From assembly GCA_963782255.1 (NCBI GenBank), contig CAWAIS010000001.1, positions 124,001 to 188,000 of the forward strand: a stretch of DNA of 64,000 nucleotides. The letters are read 5' to 3'. Shown piece after piece: positions 1 through 8,773 of this stretch. This DNA comes from Roseiarcus sp963782255 (lineage in GTDB: Bacteria > Pseudomonadota > Alphaproteobacteria > Rhizobiales > Beijerinckiaceae). The notes below the pieces were generated by a model. It worked only from the letters and a program-made list of their open reading frames with translations, was not told the DNA's origin and did not search any database. Within the stretch, counting starts at the first letter, position 1, and every line of letters starts with the position of its first letter. The translations under genes were made by a program, and so were the position numbers.

Positions 1-1
1 C

Positions 2-3000
2 GACGTGGAGGACTGGAACGACATTCTCGGACCCTATCTCGCCGAGGCGCGAGAGGCGGTCAGCCGGTTCGAGGGACGCCTGCTGCCCGGAGCCGCCGAC
101 GGGCTCATGGCGACGTTCGGCTATCGGCAGGCGCAGGAGAACGACGCGGAACGCGCCGTGCGCGCCGCTCTGGCGATCCAGCAGGCCGCGACGGAGCGGA
201 ACGCCAAGGCCGCGCCGGACGCGCCGAAGCTCGTGCCGCGCATCGGTCTCGAATCGGGCAGGGTCGTCATCAATTCGGCGGGCGGGGTTTTCGGACAGGC
301 AACGAGCGTCGCCGCGCGCGTGCAGGCGGCGGCCGACCGCGGAACTGTGCTGATCACGGCGGACGTGCAACGCCAGATCGCCGGGCTCTTCATCGCCGAG
401 GACCGCGGCGAGCACGAACTGAAAGGCGTGCCGCATCCGGTCCATCTCTACCGCATCGTGCGCGTGGTCTCCGGCCGGCGAAGGCTCGGCGCGCGAACGG
501 TGGTCCCGTTCGCCGGTCGGGAACCGGAGCTCGATCTGCTTTTTCGCGGGTTCGAGCGCGCGCGGTCGGGCGAAGGCCAACTGGTCCTGATCGTCGGCGA
601 GCCCGGCATCGGCAAATCGAGGCTCTTGAGGGAATTCCAGGCGGGGCTCTCGGAATTTCCGCATAGCTGGATCGACTGGGACGCTTCGCAGCTCTTGCAG
701 AATTCGCCGTTGCACCCAGCAGCCGAATGGGGCCGTCTGCGCTTCGACCCCGCCAAACCGCCCGAGGAGCGCCTTGCCGAGCTCGAATCGGTGTTGATCC
801 AGGTCGGCCTGGATGGCGTCGCGGTCGCATCGCTCATTGCGCCACTGCTCGAGATTCCATTGCCGCCGGAAAGGACGCCGACGGGGCCGCCGGATGAACT
901 GCGACAGCGCCAGTTGGCGACGCTGGAATCCTGGATATTGACGGCTTCGCGCCGCCTCCAGCCGACCGTTTTCGCCTTCGAGGACCTGCAATGGTCGGAC
1001 CCGTCGTCGCTTGACCTGTTGGTCAGGCTCGCCGAGTCCGGCGCAGGCGCGCCGGTCCATATCGTCGCCACGGCGCGCCCGGAGTTTTCGCCGCCCTGGC
1101 GAGCGTTACCCCATCACGCCAGGATCAATCTTGCGCCGCTCGATCCGGCGAGCCTGCGCAAGATCGTCGTCGCCATCGCTTCGAATCGCGCGCTTCCGGA
1201 GGAGGTCGTCGAGAATCTCAGCGAGCGTGCGGGCGGCGTGCCTCTGTTCGTCGAGGAGATCACGCGGCTGTTCCTCGAACGGGGCGAAGAGATCGGCGTT
1301 CGCTCGATTCCGCCGACGCTTCAACAATCGCTCGCGGCCCGGCTGGACCGGCTTGGGCTTGCGCGCGAGATTGCGGAGACGGCCGCGGTGCTCGGCCGCG
1401 ACTTTTCCTACGCGCTCGTCCGCGACGTCTCCGGATGGCCGGAAGCCGCGTTGCGGGCGTCGCTCGAGCGCCTGGTCGAGGCCGATATTCTCCTTGTCGG
1501 GGCAGGCTCGCCGCCGGCCTGCTATCGTTTCAAGCACGCCTTGATCCAGGACGCGGCCTACGAAAATCTGCTGACCAGCCATCGCCAGGCGCTGCATCTT
1601 CGCGCCGCCGAAACGCTGCGCAACTCCGCGGACCATGGAACGGCGACTGCGCCGGAGACGATCGCTCATCACTTCACGCAGTCGGGCCGCACGGATCTCG
1701 CCGTCGAATGGTGGACCAAAGCCGGCGACCAGGCGCTGAAACAATCGGCCTTCCGGGAAGCGAACGCCCATCTCGGCAAGGCGATCGAACTGGCCGACGC
1801 TACGGCGCAAGCGTCCGGTCACGAACTCGCCGAGTCAGCCGTCCTGGAACCGCGGCTGAAACTGCTATTCGACTACGCGCAGGCCGTCGGATGGTCGAAG
1901 GGCTTCGCCGCGGAGGAAACGAAAGCCGCCTTCGAGCGCGCCATCGAAAATGCGCGGGCCGACAGCGCCACTGGGCGATTCCTGCAATACAACGCACGAT
2001 GGGTGCGCAGCTACGTGCGAGGGGAATTTCGTTCGGCCCGTGACACGGCGGAGGACTTTCTGCGGGACGCCGAGAGCGCGAGCCGGGCCACGGAAGCCTG
2101 TGTCGCCCGGAGGGTCCTCGGCCTCACCTGTCTTTTTCAGGGCGAATACAGGCGCGCGGAACGCCATCTCGAACGCGCCATCACCGACACTGGCGCTGAC
2201 CGCGATCGGCAGTCTCGGGACCTGTTCAACGTCGAGACGAGGGCGGCCGCGACGACCTATCTCGCGCTGATCGTATGGCACCTGGGCGACGTCGAACGCG
2301 CGGGGCTCCTGATCGACAAGGGCGTCGGCTACGCGCTCGAAACGGGCCACGTTCCGACGATCGTGAACGCCTACGCGTTCAGGTCCCTGCTCGAGGTCAT
2401 GCGGGGCGACCCGGCCGCCGCGCTCGCCGCCGCCGACACGCACCGCCGGCTCAGCCGCGAACACGGCATTACGCACTATCTCGCCTTCGGCGACATGGTT
2501 GCGAATTGGGCGCGGGGACGGCTGTACGACCCGGCTGCAAACGCCGCCGAGCTGCAGCGGACACTCGACGCCTACATGGCGATGGGCAACAAGTGGGATG
2601 CCGCCTATTTCTTCGGCCTGCTCGGCAAGCTCGAGGCCGACGCCGGCGACGCGGCCGGAGGGCTCGCCCGGATCGACGAGGGCCTCCGTCTCGCCGAGGA
2701 GACCGGGGAATACTGGTGCCTGCCCGAACTCCATCGCCTGCGCGGCGAAGCGCTTCGTACGGCTGACCCGGCGTCCTGCGCAGCCAGGGACGCCTTTCAG
2801 TCCGCGATCGAAATCGCGCGCCGGCAGGGGGCGCTCTGTTTCGAACTGCGCGCCGCGCTCGCCATGGCGAAGCTGCATCAGGCCTCCGGGCGCACGGGGG
2901 ACGCCCGCGCCCCGCTCGTTTCCGCGCTGAAGGGCTTCCCGACGACGGCGGATACGCCCGAGATCGCCGAAGCGCGCGCGCTGATGGCGAACCACACATT

Positions 3001-3007
3001 CGCTTGA
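2..3007 (+). CDS. Class III cyclase / AAA ATPase / TPR regulator, 5' end outside window
   Basis: The reading frame is open to the first base, so the start lies upstream and about 1000 residues are visible. The first ~150 residues are the back half of a class III nucleotidyl cyclase domain (the GxVFGxxTSVAARVQAAA stretch and the LKGVPHPVHLYRI end are typical). A P-loop GEPGIGKS lies near residue 200 and a Walker B-like FAFEDLQW near 325. The rest is alpha-helical TPR-like sequence. This is the common cyclase/AAA/TPR architecture of large bacterial signalling proteins. The metal-binding front half of the cyclase cannot be judged here, so whether it makes cAMP or is degenerate is unknown. It is followed directly by tmRNA. 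Confidence 0.85.
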   Translation, partial: DVEDWNDILGPYLAEAREAVSRFEGRLLPGAADGLMATFGYRQAQENDAERAVRAALAIQQAATERNAKAAPDAPKLVPRIGLESGRVVINSAGGVFGQATSVAARVQAAADRGTVLITADVQRQIAGLFIAEDRGEHELKGVPHPVHLYRIVRVVSGRRRLGARTVVPFAGREPELDLLFRGFERARSGEGQLVLIVGEPGIGKSRLLREFQAGLSEFPHSWIDWDASQLLQNSPLHPAAEWGRLRFDPAKPPEERLAELESVLIQVGLDGVAVASLIAPLLEIPLPPERTPTGPPDELRQRQLATLESWILTASRRLQPTVFAFEDLQWSDPSSLDLLVRLAESGAGAPVHIVATARPEFSPPWRALPHHARINLAPLDPASLRKIVVAIASNRALPEEVVENLSERAGGVPLFVEEITRLFLERGEEIGVRSIPPTLQQSLAARLDRLGLAREIAETAAVLGRDFSYALVRDVSGWPEAALRASLERLVEADILLVGAGSPPACYRFKHALIQDAAYENLLTSHRQALHLRAAETLRNSADHGTATAPETIAHHFTQSGRTDLAVEWWTKAGDQALKQSAFREANAHLGKAIELADATAQASGHELAESAVLEPRLKLLFDYAQAVGWSKGFAAEETKAAFERAIENARADSATGRFLQYNARWVRSYVRGEFRSARDTAEDFLRDAESASRATEACVARRVLGLTCLFQGEYRRAERHLERAITDTGADRDRQSRDLFNVETRAAATTYLALIVWHLGDVERAGLLIDKGVGYALETGHVPTIVNAYAFRSLLEVMRGDPAAALAAADTHRRLSREHGITHYLAFGDMVANWARGRLYDPAANAAELQRTLDAYMAMGNKWDAAYFFGLLGKLEADAGDAAGGLARIDEGLRLAEETGEYWCLPELHRLRGEALRTADPASCAARDAFQSAIEIARRQGALCFELRAALAMAKLHQASGRTGDARAPLVSALKGFPTTADTPEIAEARALMANHTFA

Positions 3008-3084
3008 GGGGGTGGCGCGCCCGGCGCGCGCTTCCTGCCTCTTCCCTCCCGGCCTCGCAGCGCCTATATTGCTGAAGCCGTCCG

Positions 3085-3401
3085 CGAGGGCGGCTATGGC
3101 GATAAATGGACATCGGAATAAGTCTTTCGGACCCGGGGGCAGTACCCGGCGCCTCCACCCAAGCCCGCTGACGCGACGAGCGGGTTTCGGCGGGGGCGAA
3201 ATAGGTTCGACGGGGGACCAAAAGGGTGATCTTTCGCTCGGCATGATACCGCCGTTATCGGGTCAAACCTATAGTTGCGAATGACAACTATGCTCCGGTG
3301 GCCCTCGCTGCGTAATGCAGTGACGGTACTGGGAATCAAGTCCTAAGGGTTTGCACCTTTAGGCGGGGTCCGGAGGCGCCTGGCAACAGAAGCCTCCACT
3401 T
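3085..3401 (+). ncRNA. ssrA: tmRNA, two-piece permuted alphaproteobacterial type
   Basis: The acceptor piece comes first and ends with CGCCTCC at 3150-3156. The coding piece starts with GGGGGCG at 3192-3198. These pair as a seven-base acceptor stem with a G-U at the third pair, the alanine identity element. The tag frame is GCG at 3277 to TAA at 3315 and encodes ANDNYAPVALAA. The pieces are separated by a ~30-base spacer that is removed on processing. The acceptor stem is followed by ACCC rather than ACCA, so the terminal CCA is probably added after transcription. The outer ends of the two pieces are estimates. tmRNA rescues stalled ribosomes and tags the products for ClpXP. Confidence 0.93.
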
Positions 3402-3503
3402 TCTTCTTTGACCTCGTGAGACCTCATGAGCCGCCTCGAGGCGCCGTTGCAACGCCTCGAACCCTCGGCTAAGTCTTGGAGCACCGCGGCTCACATTTCC
3501 CCG

Positions 3504-4070
3504 ATGTCGACTGATCTCATCCGCTACGATCTCCTCGTTCAGGACGCGCTGCGCTCCGTCGTGCGCAAGGTCCTGAGCGACACTGCGCGCTCGGGGCTGA
3601 TCGGCGAGCACCACTTCAACATCGCGTTCAAGACCCAGGCGGAGGGCGTCGTTGTGCCGCCGGCGATCCGCAGCCGCTTTCCCGACGAGATGTCGATCAT
3701 CCTCCAACACGAATTCTGGGACCTGGTCGTCACCCAGGACGCCTTCGAGGTCAGCCTCAACTTCTCGCGCAAGCCGGAGCGGCTGACTGTGCCGTTCGAC
3801 GCGATCACCGGCTTCACCGACCCGTCCGTGCCGTTCGGCTTCAAGCTCGAGCCCCGCGTGGCGGAGCCGGCGGAATCGCCGTCGAGCAGCGCGCCGGCGC
3901 ACAAAGCCCCGCGCCCTGAGGCCGCCCCCGCGCCTCCGCCCGCCCCGCCCAAGCAGGCGGCAAAATCCCCGCCGGAGCCCGGCGCCAAGACGCCGGCGCC
4001 GGCCGAGAAAGCCGGCGAACCTGCCGGCGAGGCCAAAGTCGTCTCGATCGACGCCTTCCGCAAGAAGTAG
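3504..4070 (+). CDS. sspB: SspB, ClpXP adaptor for ssrA-tagged proteins
   Basis: A 188-residue protein whose first ~115 residues match the alphaproteobacterial SspB fold (an N-terminal helix, then a beta-sandwich with NIAFKTQAEGVVVPP and FWDLVVTQDAFEVSLNF). A Pro/Ala-rich linker and a short C-terminal segment ending VVSIDAFRKK follow. In the family this tail docks on the ClpX zinc domain. The ATG at 3504 is chosen because it gives the usual MSTDLIRYD-like N-terminus. The frame is open further upstream to 3426. The gene starts ~100 bases after tmRNA, so the tagging RNA and the adaptor that recognises the tag are neighbours. It heads a short operon with the next two genes. Confidence 0.93.
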   Translation: MSTDLIRYDLLVQDALRSVVRKVLSDTARSGLIGEHHFNIAFKTQAEGVVVPPAIRSRFPDEMSIILQHEFWDLVVTQDAFEVSLNFSRKPERLTVPFDAITGFTDPSVPFGFKLEPRVAEPAESPSSSAPAHKAPRPEAAPAPPPAPPKQAAKSPPEPGAKTPAPAEKAGEPAGEAKVVSIDAFRKK

Positions 4071-4073
4071 CCC

Positions 4074-4274
4074 ATGGGCGAGATCGTCAACCTGCGTCTT
4101 GAGCGCAAGCGAAAGCAGCGCGAGCGTTTCGAGGCGAAAGCCGCCCGTAACCGGATCGCCTTCGGGACCTCGAAGGCGGAGCGACGCCTCAGGGAGAAGG
4201 AGCGCGCCAAGGCGGAGCGCGATCTCGACGCGCGCCGGCTCACCGGTCCCGATGTCAATCCAGATGCCGAGTGA
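4074..4274 (+). CDS. DUF4169 family small basic protein
   Basis: A 66-residue, highly charged, probably helical protein (MGEIVNLRLERKRKQR start, many Arg, Lys and Glu). It matches the DUF4169 pattern seen in alphaproteobacteria. No catalytic motif or membrane segment is visible and the function is unknown. It starts three bases after sspB and overlaps the start of the next gene, so the three are almost certainly co-transcribed. Composition suggests a nucleic-acid or ribosome-associated role, but that is only a guess. Confidence 0.85.
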   Translation: MGEIVNLRLERKRKQRERFEAKAARNRIAFGTSKAERRLREKERAKAERDLDARRLTGPDVNPDAE

Positions 4275-4518
4275 CGGCTCGAGCGCGCGCGTCGTCAAAC
4301 GCTCGCTCATGGTGTCCGGCCACCGCACCAGCGTCTCGCTCGAAGACGCCTTCTGGCGCCGCCTGAGCCTGCTTGCCGCCGAGCAGGGCCTATCGGTCAA
4401 CCGGCTGGCCGCCACGGTCGACGCATCACGCGGGGAGGCCAATCTGTCGTCGGCCCTGAGAGTCTATGTGCTCGAGGCGACGGCGTCGAAGACGACCGTC
4501 GCGCTCAGGCGTCAATAG
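4264..4518 (+). CDS. Ribbon-helix-helix domain protein
   Basis: A protein of about 84 residues with the core KRSLMVSGHRTSVSLEDAFW followed by a helix-turn-helix-like stretch (LAAEQGLSVNRLAATVD). This is the alphaproteobacterial RHH_4-type family that usually sits next to DUF4169. ATG at 4264 or 4252 are both possible, and each overlaps the end of the DUF4169 gene. The domain suggests DNA binding, but no target is evident. Its stop codon overlaps the stop region of the convergent AsmA gene (4512-4518), so there is no room for a dedicated terminator between the two. Confidence 0.85.
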   Translation: MPSDGSSARVVKRSLMVSGHRTSVSLEDAFWRRLSLLAAEQGLSVNRLAATVDASRGEANLSSALRVYVLEATASKTTVALRRQ

Positions 4519-7500
4519 AACCCGCTGGCCGTCGGGTCCGGCGCGGTCGTGTGATCCGTCGGGGGACGCGGTTTCGGCCGCGCCGGCGGCAAGGGAGCGT
4601 GCGGGGAGGAATTGACGCCGAACTCGTCGCCCCGAATCGCCGAATCGCTCGCGGGCGGTTGCGGGATCGGCGCGCTCTCGGGCGGAAGTTCGGGTGGAAG
4701 TTCGGGCCGCAAGGTCGGCCTTTCCTTGTCAGCCTCCGCCTTCTCCGCAGCCGCCCGCTTCTCCGCCGCCCTGTCAGCTTCCGCTTTCTCAGCCGCGGCC
4801 CGCTCCAACGCCGCCCTTTCCGCCGCAACCTTTTCGGCGGCCGCCTTCTCCGCGGCGGCCTTCTCTGCTGCGGCTCGCTCAGCCGCGGCCCTCTCCGCCG
4901 CCGCCTTCTCCGCCGCGGCTTGCTCGGCGGCTTTCTGCGCCTCGGCCCTCTCAGCGGCGAGACGCTCACTGAGACCCTTGAGCCGCTCCTGCTCGGCCTT
5001 CCAGTCCTCGATTTCGGCGGCCCGGCGATCGAGGAACCGCTCACCCTTGAGCCGCCGGTTGAAGAAGGCGCGCTCGCGGATGTCTGCCTCGAGATTGGCG
5101 ATGCGGTCGCTTTCGCGCGCGATCGCCTGGGTCGCGAGACCCGCCGCGAGGGCGCCGACGTCGAGCTGGCGCTTCGGCGCCTCGAGCGCGTCCTCAACCG
5201 TGACGGTCGCGCTGGGCGGCAACGCGGACCAGAACTTGAGACCGGCCGCCGCAGACGTGATGGCGAGCCTTGTGTTGAGCGCGAACCTCCGCAGGTCGAG
5301 GCTCCCGGTCAATGCCGCGTCGCCGCGAGGCCGGGCGATCGTGATCGGGCCGAACTTGATCACGCCCGCGCTCAGCGCAATCGGCGCGGCGCCGTCGGGG
5401 ATGGACAAGGGCCCCTTGTCCAGTTCCGCGCCCAGGGCGTAGGCAACGTTGGTCTCATCGAGCTGCGCGTCCGCCGCCTGCTCTCTTGCGACCACGCGGT
5501 CGACCGCCGCAGGGTCGCTTCTGGACAAGGCGACGCCGGCGAACCGGGCCGTCCCGCTGCCGGCAAGCCCCTCGATCAGAGCCGCCGGACTTCGCCCGGT
5601 CGAGGCGAATTCGAGCGTCCCGCCGATCCGACCGGAAAGGCCTGGCCTTGCGATCGCAAGCTGCTCCGCCCGAAGCGCGCCCGTTAGCGTCGCGATTTCA
5701 TTGTCCCGCCGCAGGGTCGCGTGGCCGGACGCCGTCCCGCCGTCGATCTTCATTCCGATGTCGTCGAGGTCTAGCCGTCCCTTGTCGAGGCGCACGTCGG
5801 CCGCGAAACCCTGCGCAACGCCGCCGTCCAGGAGGTCGAGGGCGCCGACGCTCACATGGATGGACGTGCGCGGGGTGTTCAAAGGCTGTGGAGCGAACTT
5901 CGCCGCAGACCAGGGCGTTCCCGATCGGGTCGGCGAGGCCGGTCCCAGGGTCAAGGCGAGGATGTCGGAAAGCGGCATACGATCGAACGACAAGCTCCCG
6001 GTGAGCTCGGAAGGCGGCGGCAGCGCCGAGGATACGGCTCCTACGAGCAATTCCGCGTCGCGCACGACGTCCGGAGCTTGCGAGGGCTGAGCCTCCGCAT
6101 TTGGCGACGGCTCATAGCTGAGGTCGCCCATCGCCTTCACGCCTGCGACGGTCGCGCTGATCCGCGACAGCGTCCAACGGTCGCCGCGCAGGGTGACGTC
6201 CGCGCCGGCCTCGACCGGACCGATGGCGGGACTTGCCGGCGCAAGGCCGAAAGCGGAGAGGAGCGGCGAGATGCTCGCGGCCTTAAGCTTGACGGCGCCA
6301 AAGAGCCACGCAGCGTCTCCCTCCGCCAAGGGCAGATATCGTCCGCGCCCGGAGAGGTCGGCGCCGGCCAGCGCGCCGGACGCATCCAGGTCGTAGCCTC
6401 GTTCCGAGGAGCCGGAGCCATGCAGCGCGACATGTGCGCCCCCGTTCGCGGCCGTCGCGCCGCTCAGCCCCAGCTGGCGCAGAAGCGCGGCGCCGTCGGG
6501 AGAATCGAGGTTCAGGGTCAGAATCTGCCCGTTTCCTTTCGGCCCGGGATCGAGACTGAGCGTCGCCTGGGTCTTACCGACCGCGCCGGTCGCCTTGAGG
6601 GAACTCAGCGTCGGAGCCCCATCCGAGACGGTGGGCCCATGCGCTTCGAAGGCGATGTTGGTCGGCGACAGGAAGTCGGCCCGCGCCGCCAGCGTCCGGG
6701 TCCATTCGCCCGGGGCGAGACGCGACACGAGGACGGCGAAGTCGCGCAGACGATCGGTTCGCAAACGGCCTGTCGCGGCGAGGCCATCGCGCCCGATCGA
6801 GCCGGTCGCGTCGACGAACGCTCCGCCGAGGTCGGCGATGTTCAGCCGGTCGAGCGTGATCTCCCGGCCCTTCTTCGTCAGTTCAAGCGCGAACGAGCCG
6901 CTGTTGATCTCAGTCCCATTGACCTCGGCGACATGCAGCGCCTTGGCTCTCAGGGAACACGCAAGATCGAGGTCGCCGAGAAGACTCGCCGCGGCCGCCG
7001 GGTTCGGAAGCGAATCGACGTCGAGCGAGTCGCTCGAGATGTCGAGGTAGAGCCGGCCCGGATCCGCGCCGACCGGCAGCGTGAAGGCGAGCGAACCCGC
7101 AAACGTCGAGCGATCGAGCGCGATTTTCAGATCCCGCCCCGAAAAGCCGACCGCAGAAGCGTCGACCTGGCCCGAGAGCGAGACTTTGCGATAGGCGAAG
7201 GCGTCGCCGAGCTGCGCAGCCTTCGCGCCAAATCCGGCCGATCCCTGGCTCGCCCAATCGCGCAAGAGGCCAAAGTCGCTGCTCGTGAAGTCAACCGAAC
7301 CCTTGACCCTCGCCGCCTCGCCTTGCTCGAGTTCGCCGTCGCCGCTGAGCCTGCTTGCCCCCGGAAGTCCGAGATCGAAGCGCGTGCGCAACGGCGCCCC
7401 CGGTGCGGACCGGAAGGCGCCTGAAAGGCCGGACAGGGTCCCCGAGCCCAGAATGACGGTGTCGGCGGAAAGTTTGGCGTCGATCGTGACGAGGCTGGGA

Positions 7501-8495
7501 TGGTCGAACGCCGACGCCGCCGCGCCGGACAAAAGCGCCACGGCGCTCGCAGGCGCAACGCCCTCCTCCCCCTTCCGGCGCAGCAGGGCGTCGAGATTCG
7601 CCTGCTTCGCGTTGAATGCGACCGAGAGACGACTTGGCGAACCAAAGGACACGATCGCCGACCCGTCGGCACGCACGGCGCGTTCCTCCGGTCCAAGGCG
7701 CAATTCCGCGTGTTGCAGGGTCGCGCGGTTGAAGTCCGCGGTCATCTGGCCGGTCACCAGCCAGGGCAACGGACCGTCGCCGCCGGGCGCGGTTCCGCTC
7801 AGGGTGACCATACCCGCCGCGCCGCTGGCGGTCAGCGCGCCGTCGAATTCGAGGCCGGGCCAGTCCGAACCGTGGTCCACGGAGAGGCGGATCGGTAGGC
7901 CCGCCGGGCCGCTTCTTTCCGAGGCGAGGCGAAAGACGACGGGCGCGCCGCCAGGACCGGCAAACTGTCCGGAAACATGATAGGGGCCGGCAAGCGACTG
8001 CGCGTCCGCGTCCAATTGGACGCCCTCGATGTCATTCTCCCCGCCGCCCACGATTCGGATTCGCCCGTCATGCACGAGAAGACGGTCGAAGCCGATCGCA
8101 TCCGATTCGCCGGCGGGCGGAACGGGGAGCTTCAACGACCCGTCCGGCGCCCTGGCGATCGTCAACACCGGCTTCTCGACCTTGATCTCGCTGAAGCGGA
8201 TAGCCCCGCTCGCCAGCTTGACGAGCGCAAGCTCGAGTCGCGCCGAGGCGAAGGTCAGATGGGGGGCGTCCTGTCCCCGCCCCGTCACGGAACCCTCGCC
8301 CACTTCCAGGTAAGGAGTGGGCAGGAGCCGGAGCGTGACGGGGCCGCCAAGCGAAACGTCGCCCCCCGTCATCGCGCCGAGCCGCGCGGCGATCTCCTCG
8401 CGGTGGGCGGACCAATCGATAAAGAGCGGCGCCGCCAGCGCGACCGAAAGCACAGCGACAAGCGCAACCGCAAGAATGGTCAGAACAACGCGCAC
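4512..8495 (-). CDS. AsmA-like family protein with Ala/Glu/Lys coiled-coil tail
   Basis: A 1327-residue protein with an N-terminal signal anchor (MRVVLTILAVALVAVLSVAL) and then the AsmA pattern (PLFIDWSAHREEIAARLG). Beta-rich repeats run through most of its length. AsmA-like proteins are anchored in the inner membrane and extend through the periplasm as bridge-like lipid carriers, so a role in outer-membrane lipid homeostasis is inferred. Near residues 1180-1260 there is a long run of AAAEKAAAER-type heptads, followed by a Pro-rich tail. The coiled coil is not part of the core family and may extend or anchor the C-terminus. The gene is monocistronic and convergent with the RHH gene. Confidence 0.85.
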   Translation of the reverse strand: MRVVLTILAVALVAVLSVALAAPLFIDWSAHREEIAARLGAMTGGDVSLGGPVTLRLLPTPYLEVGEGSVTGRGQDAPHLTFASARLELALVKLASGAIRFSEIKVEKPVLTIARAPDGSLKLPVPPAGESDAIGFDRLLVHDGRIRIVGGGENDIEGVQLDADAQSLAGPYHVSGQFAGPGGAPVVFRLASERSGPAGLPIRLSVDHGSDWPGLEFDGALTASGAAGMVTLSGTAPGGDGPLPWLVTGQMTADFNRATLQHAELRLGPEERAVRADGSAIVSFGSPSRLSVAFNAKQANLDALLRRKGEEGVAPASAVALLSGAAASAFDHPSLVTIDAKLSADTVILGSGTLSGLSGAFRSAPGAPLRTRFDLGLPGASRLSGDGELEQGEAARVKGSVDFTSSDFGLLRDWASQGSAGFGAKAAQLGDAFAYRKVSLSGQVDASAVGFSGRDLKIALDRSTFAGSLAFTLPVGADPGRLYLDISSDSLDVDSLPNPAAAASLLGDLDLACSLRAKALHVAEVNGTEINSGSFALELTKKGREITLDRLNIADLGGAFVDATGSIGRDGLAATGRLRTDRLRDFAVLVSRLAPGEWTRTLAARADFLSPTNIAFEAHGPTVSDGAPTLSSLKATGAVGKTQATLSLDPGPKGNGQILTLNLDSPDGAALLRQLGLSGATAANGGAHVALHGSGSSERGYDLDASGALAGADLSGRGRYLPLAEGDAAWLFGAVKLKAASISPLLSAFGLAPASPAIGPVEAGADVTLRGDRWTLSRISATVAGVKAMGDLSYEPSPNAEAQPSQAPDVVRDAELLVGAVSSALPPPSELTGSLSFDRMPLSDILALTLGPASPTRSGTPWSAAKFAPQPLNTPRTSIHVSVGALDLLDGGVAQGFAADVRLDKGRLDLDDIGMKIDGGTASGHATLRRDNEIATLTGALRAEQLAIARPGLSGRIGGTLEFASTGRSPAALIEGLAGSGTARFAGVALSRSDPAAVDRVVAREQAADAQLDETNVAYALGAELDKGPLSIPDGAAPIALSAGVIKFGPITIARPRGDAALTGSLDLRRFALNTRLAITSAAAGLKFWSALPPSATVTVEDALEAPKRQLDVGALAAGLATQAIARESDRIANLEADIRERAFFNRRLKGERFLDRRAAEIEDWKAEQERLKGLSERLAAERAEAQKAAEQAAAEKAAAERAAAERAAAEKAAAEKAAAEKVAAERAALERAAAEKAEADRAAEKRAAAEKAEADKERPTLRPELPPELPPESAPIPQPPASDSAIRGDEFGVNSSPHAPLPPARPKPRPPTDHTTAPDPTASGFY
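4730..4970 (-). repeat. Tandem codon repeat encoding Ala/Glu/Lys heptads
   Basis: Within the AsmA gene a short unit built on GCC GCG GAG AAG / GCC GAG CGC is repeated about fifteen times. It gives alternating AAAEK, AAAER and KAEAD blocks. The repetition is strong at both DNA and protein level and is a likely site of replication slippage, so its length may vary between strains. Confidence 0.85.
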
Positions 8496-8728
8496 GGGGA
8501 AACGCTTATCACTTCGGTCGGATGAAAGGCGCCTGCTTCTCGACCTTCGTCACGCAAAATGCCGCGAAAGTGTGACGGGAGCGTCAAGCCGCGGCGCCTG
8601 CATGGACGCGGGGTCGCGCCGGGACGCGATCCAAAGAGGCCCGGCCGCCGTATTCCCACAAGAAGAAAGCCTAAGTTCGCACAAATTTTCGGCGTGACGG
8701 TCGACAAGTCTTGTCCGATCTGGGCTGC

Positions 8729-8754
8729 GGAACCGTGGCGCTCGCGGTCGCGTT
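8729..8754 (+). promoter_or_regulatory. Candidate EcfG (general stress sigma) promoter
   Basis: GGAAC at 8729-8733 and CGTT at 8751-8754 are separated by 17 bases. This matches the alphaproteobacterial EcfG consensus GGAAC-N16/17-CGTT. It lies 20 bases before the ATG of the HAD/ATPase gene, so the leader would be very short (about 10-15 bases). A chance match is possible in GC-rich DNA. Confidence 0.45.
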
Positions 8755-8773
8755 CCGAAGGGGAACCGGATCC

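Noticed and set aside
1865..3244. A 459-codon open frame on the minus strand
   Set aside because: It lies entirely opposite the cyclase/TPR gene and into tmRNA; composition is that of an antisense shadow in GC-rich DNA and there is no family match.
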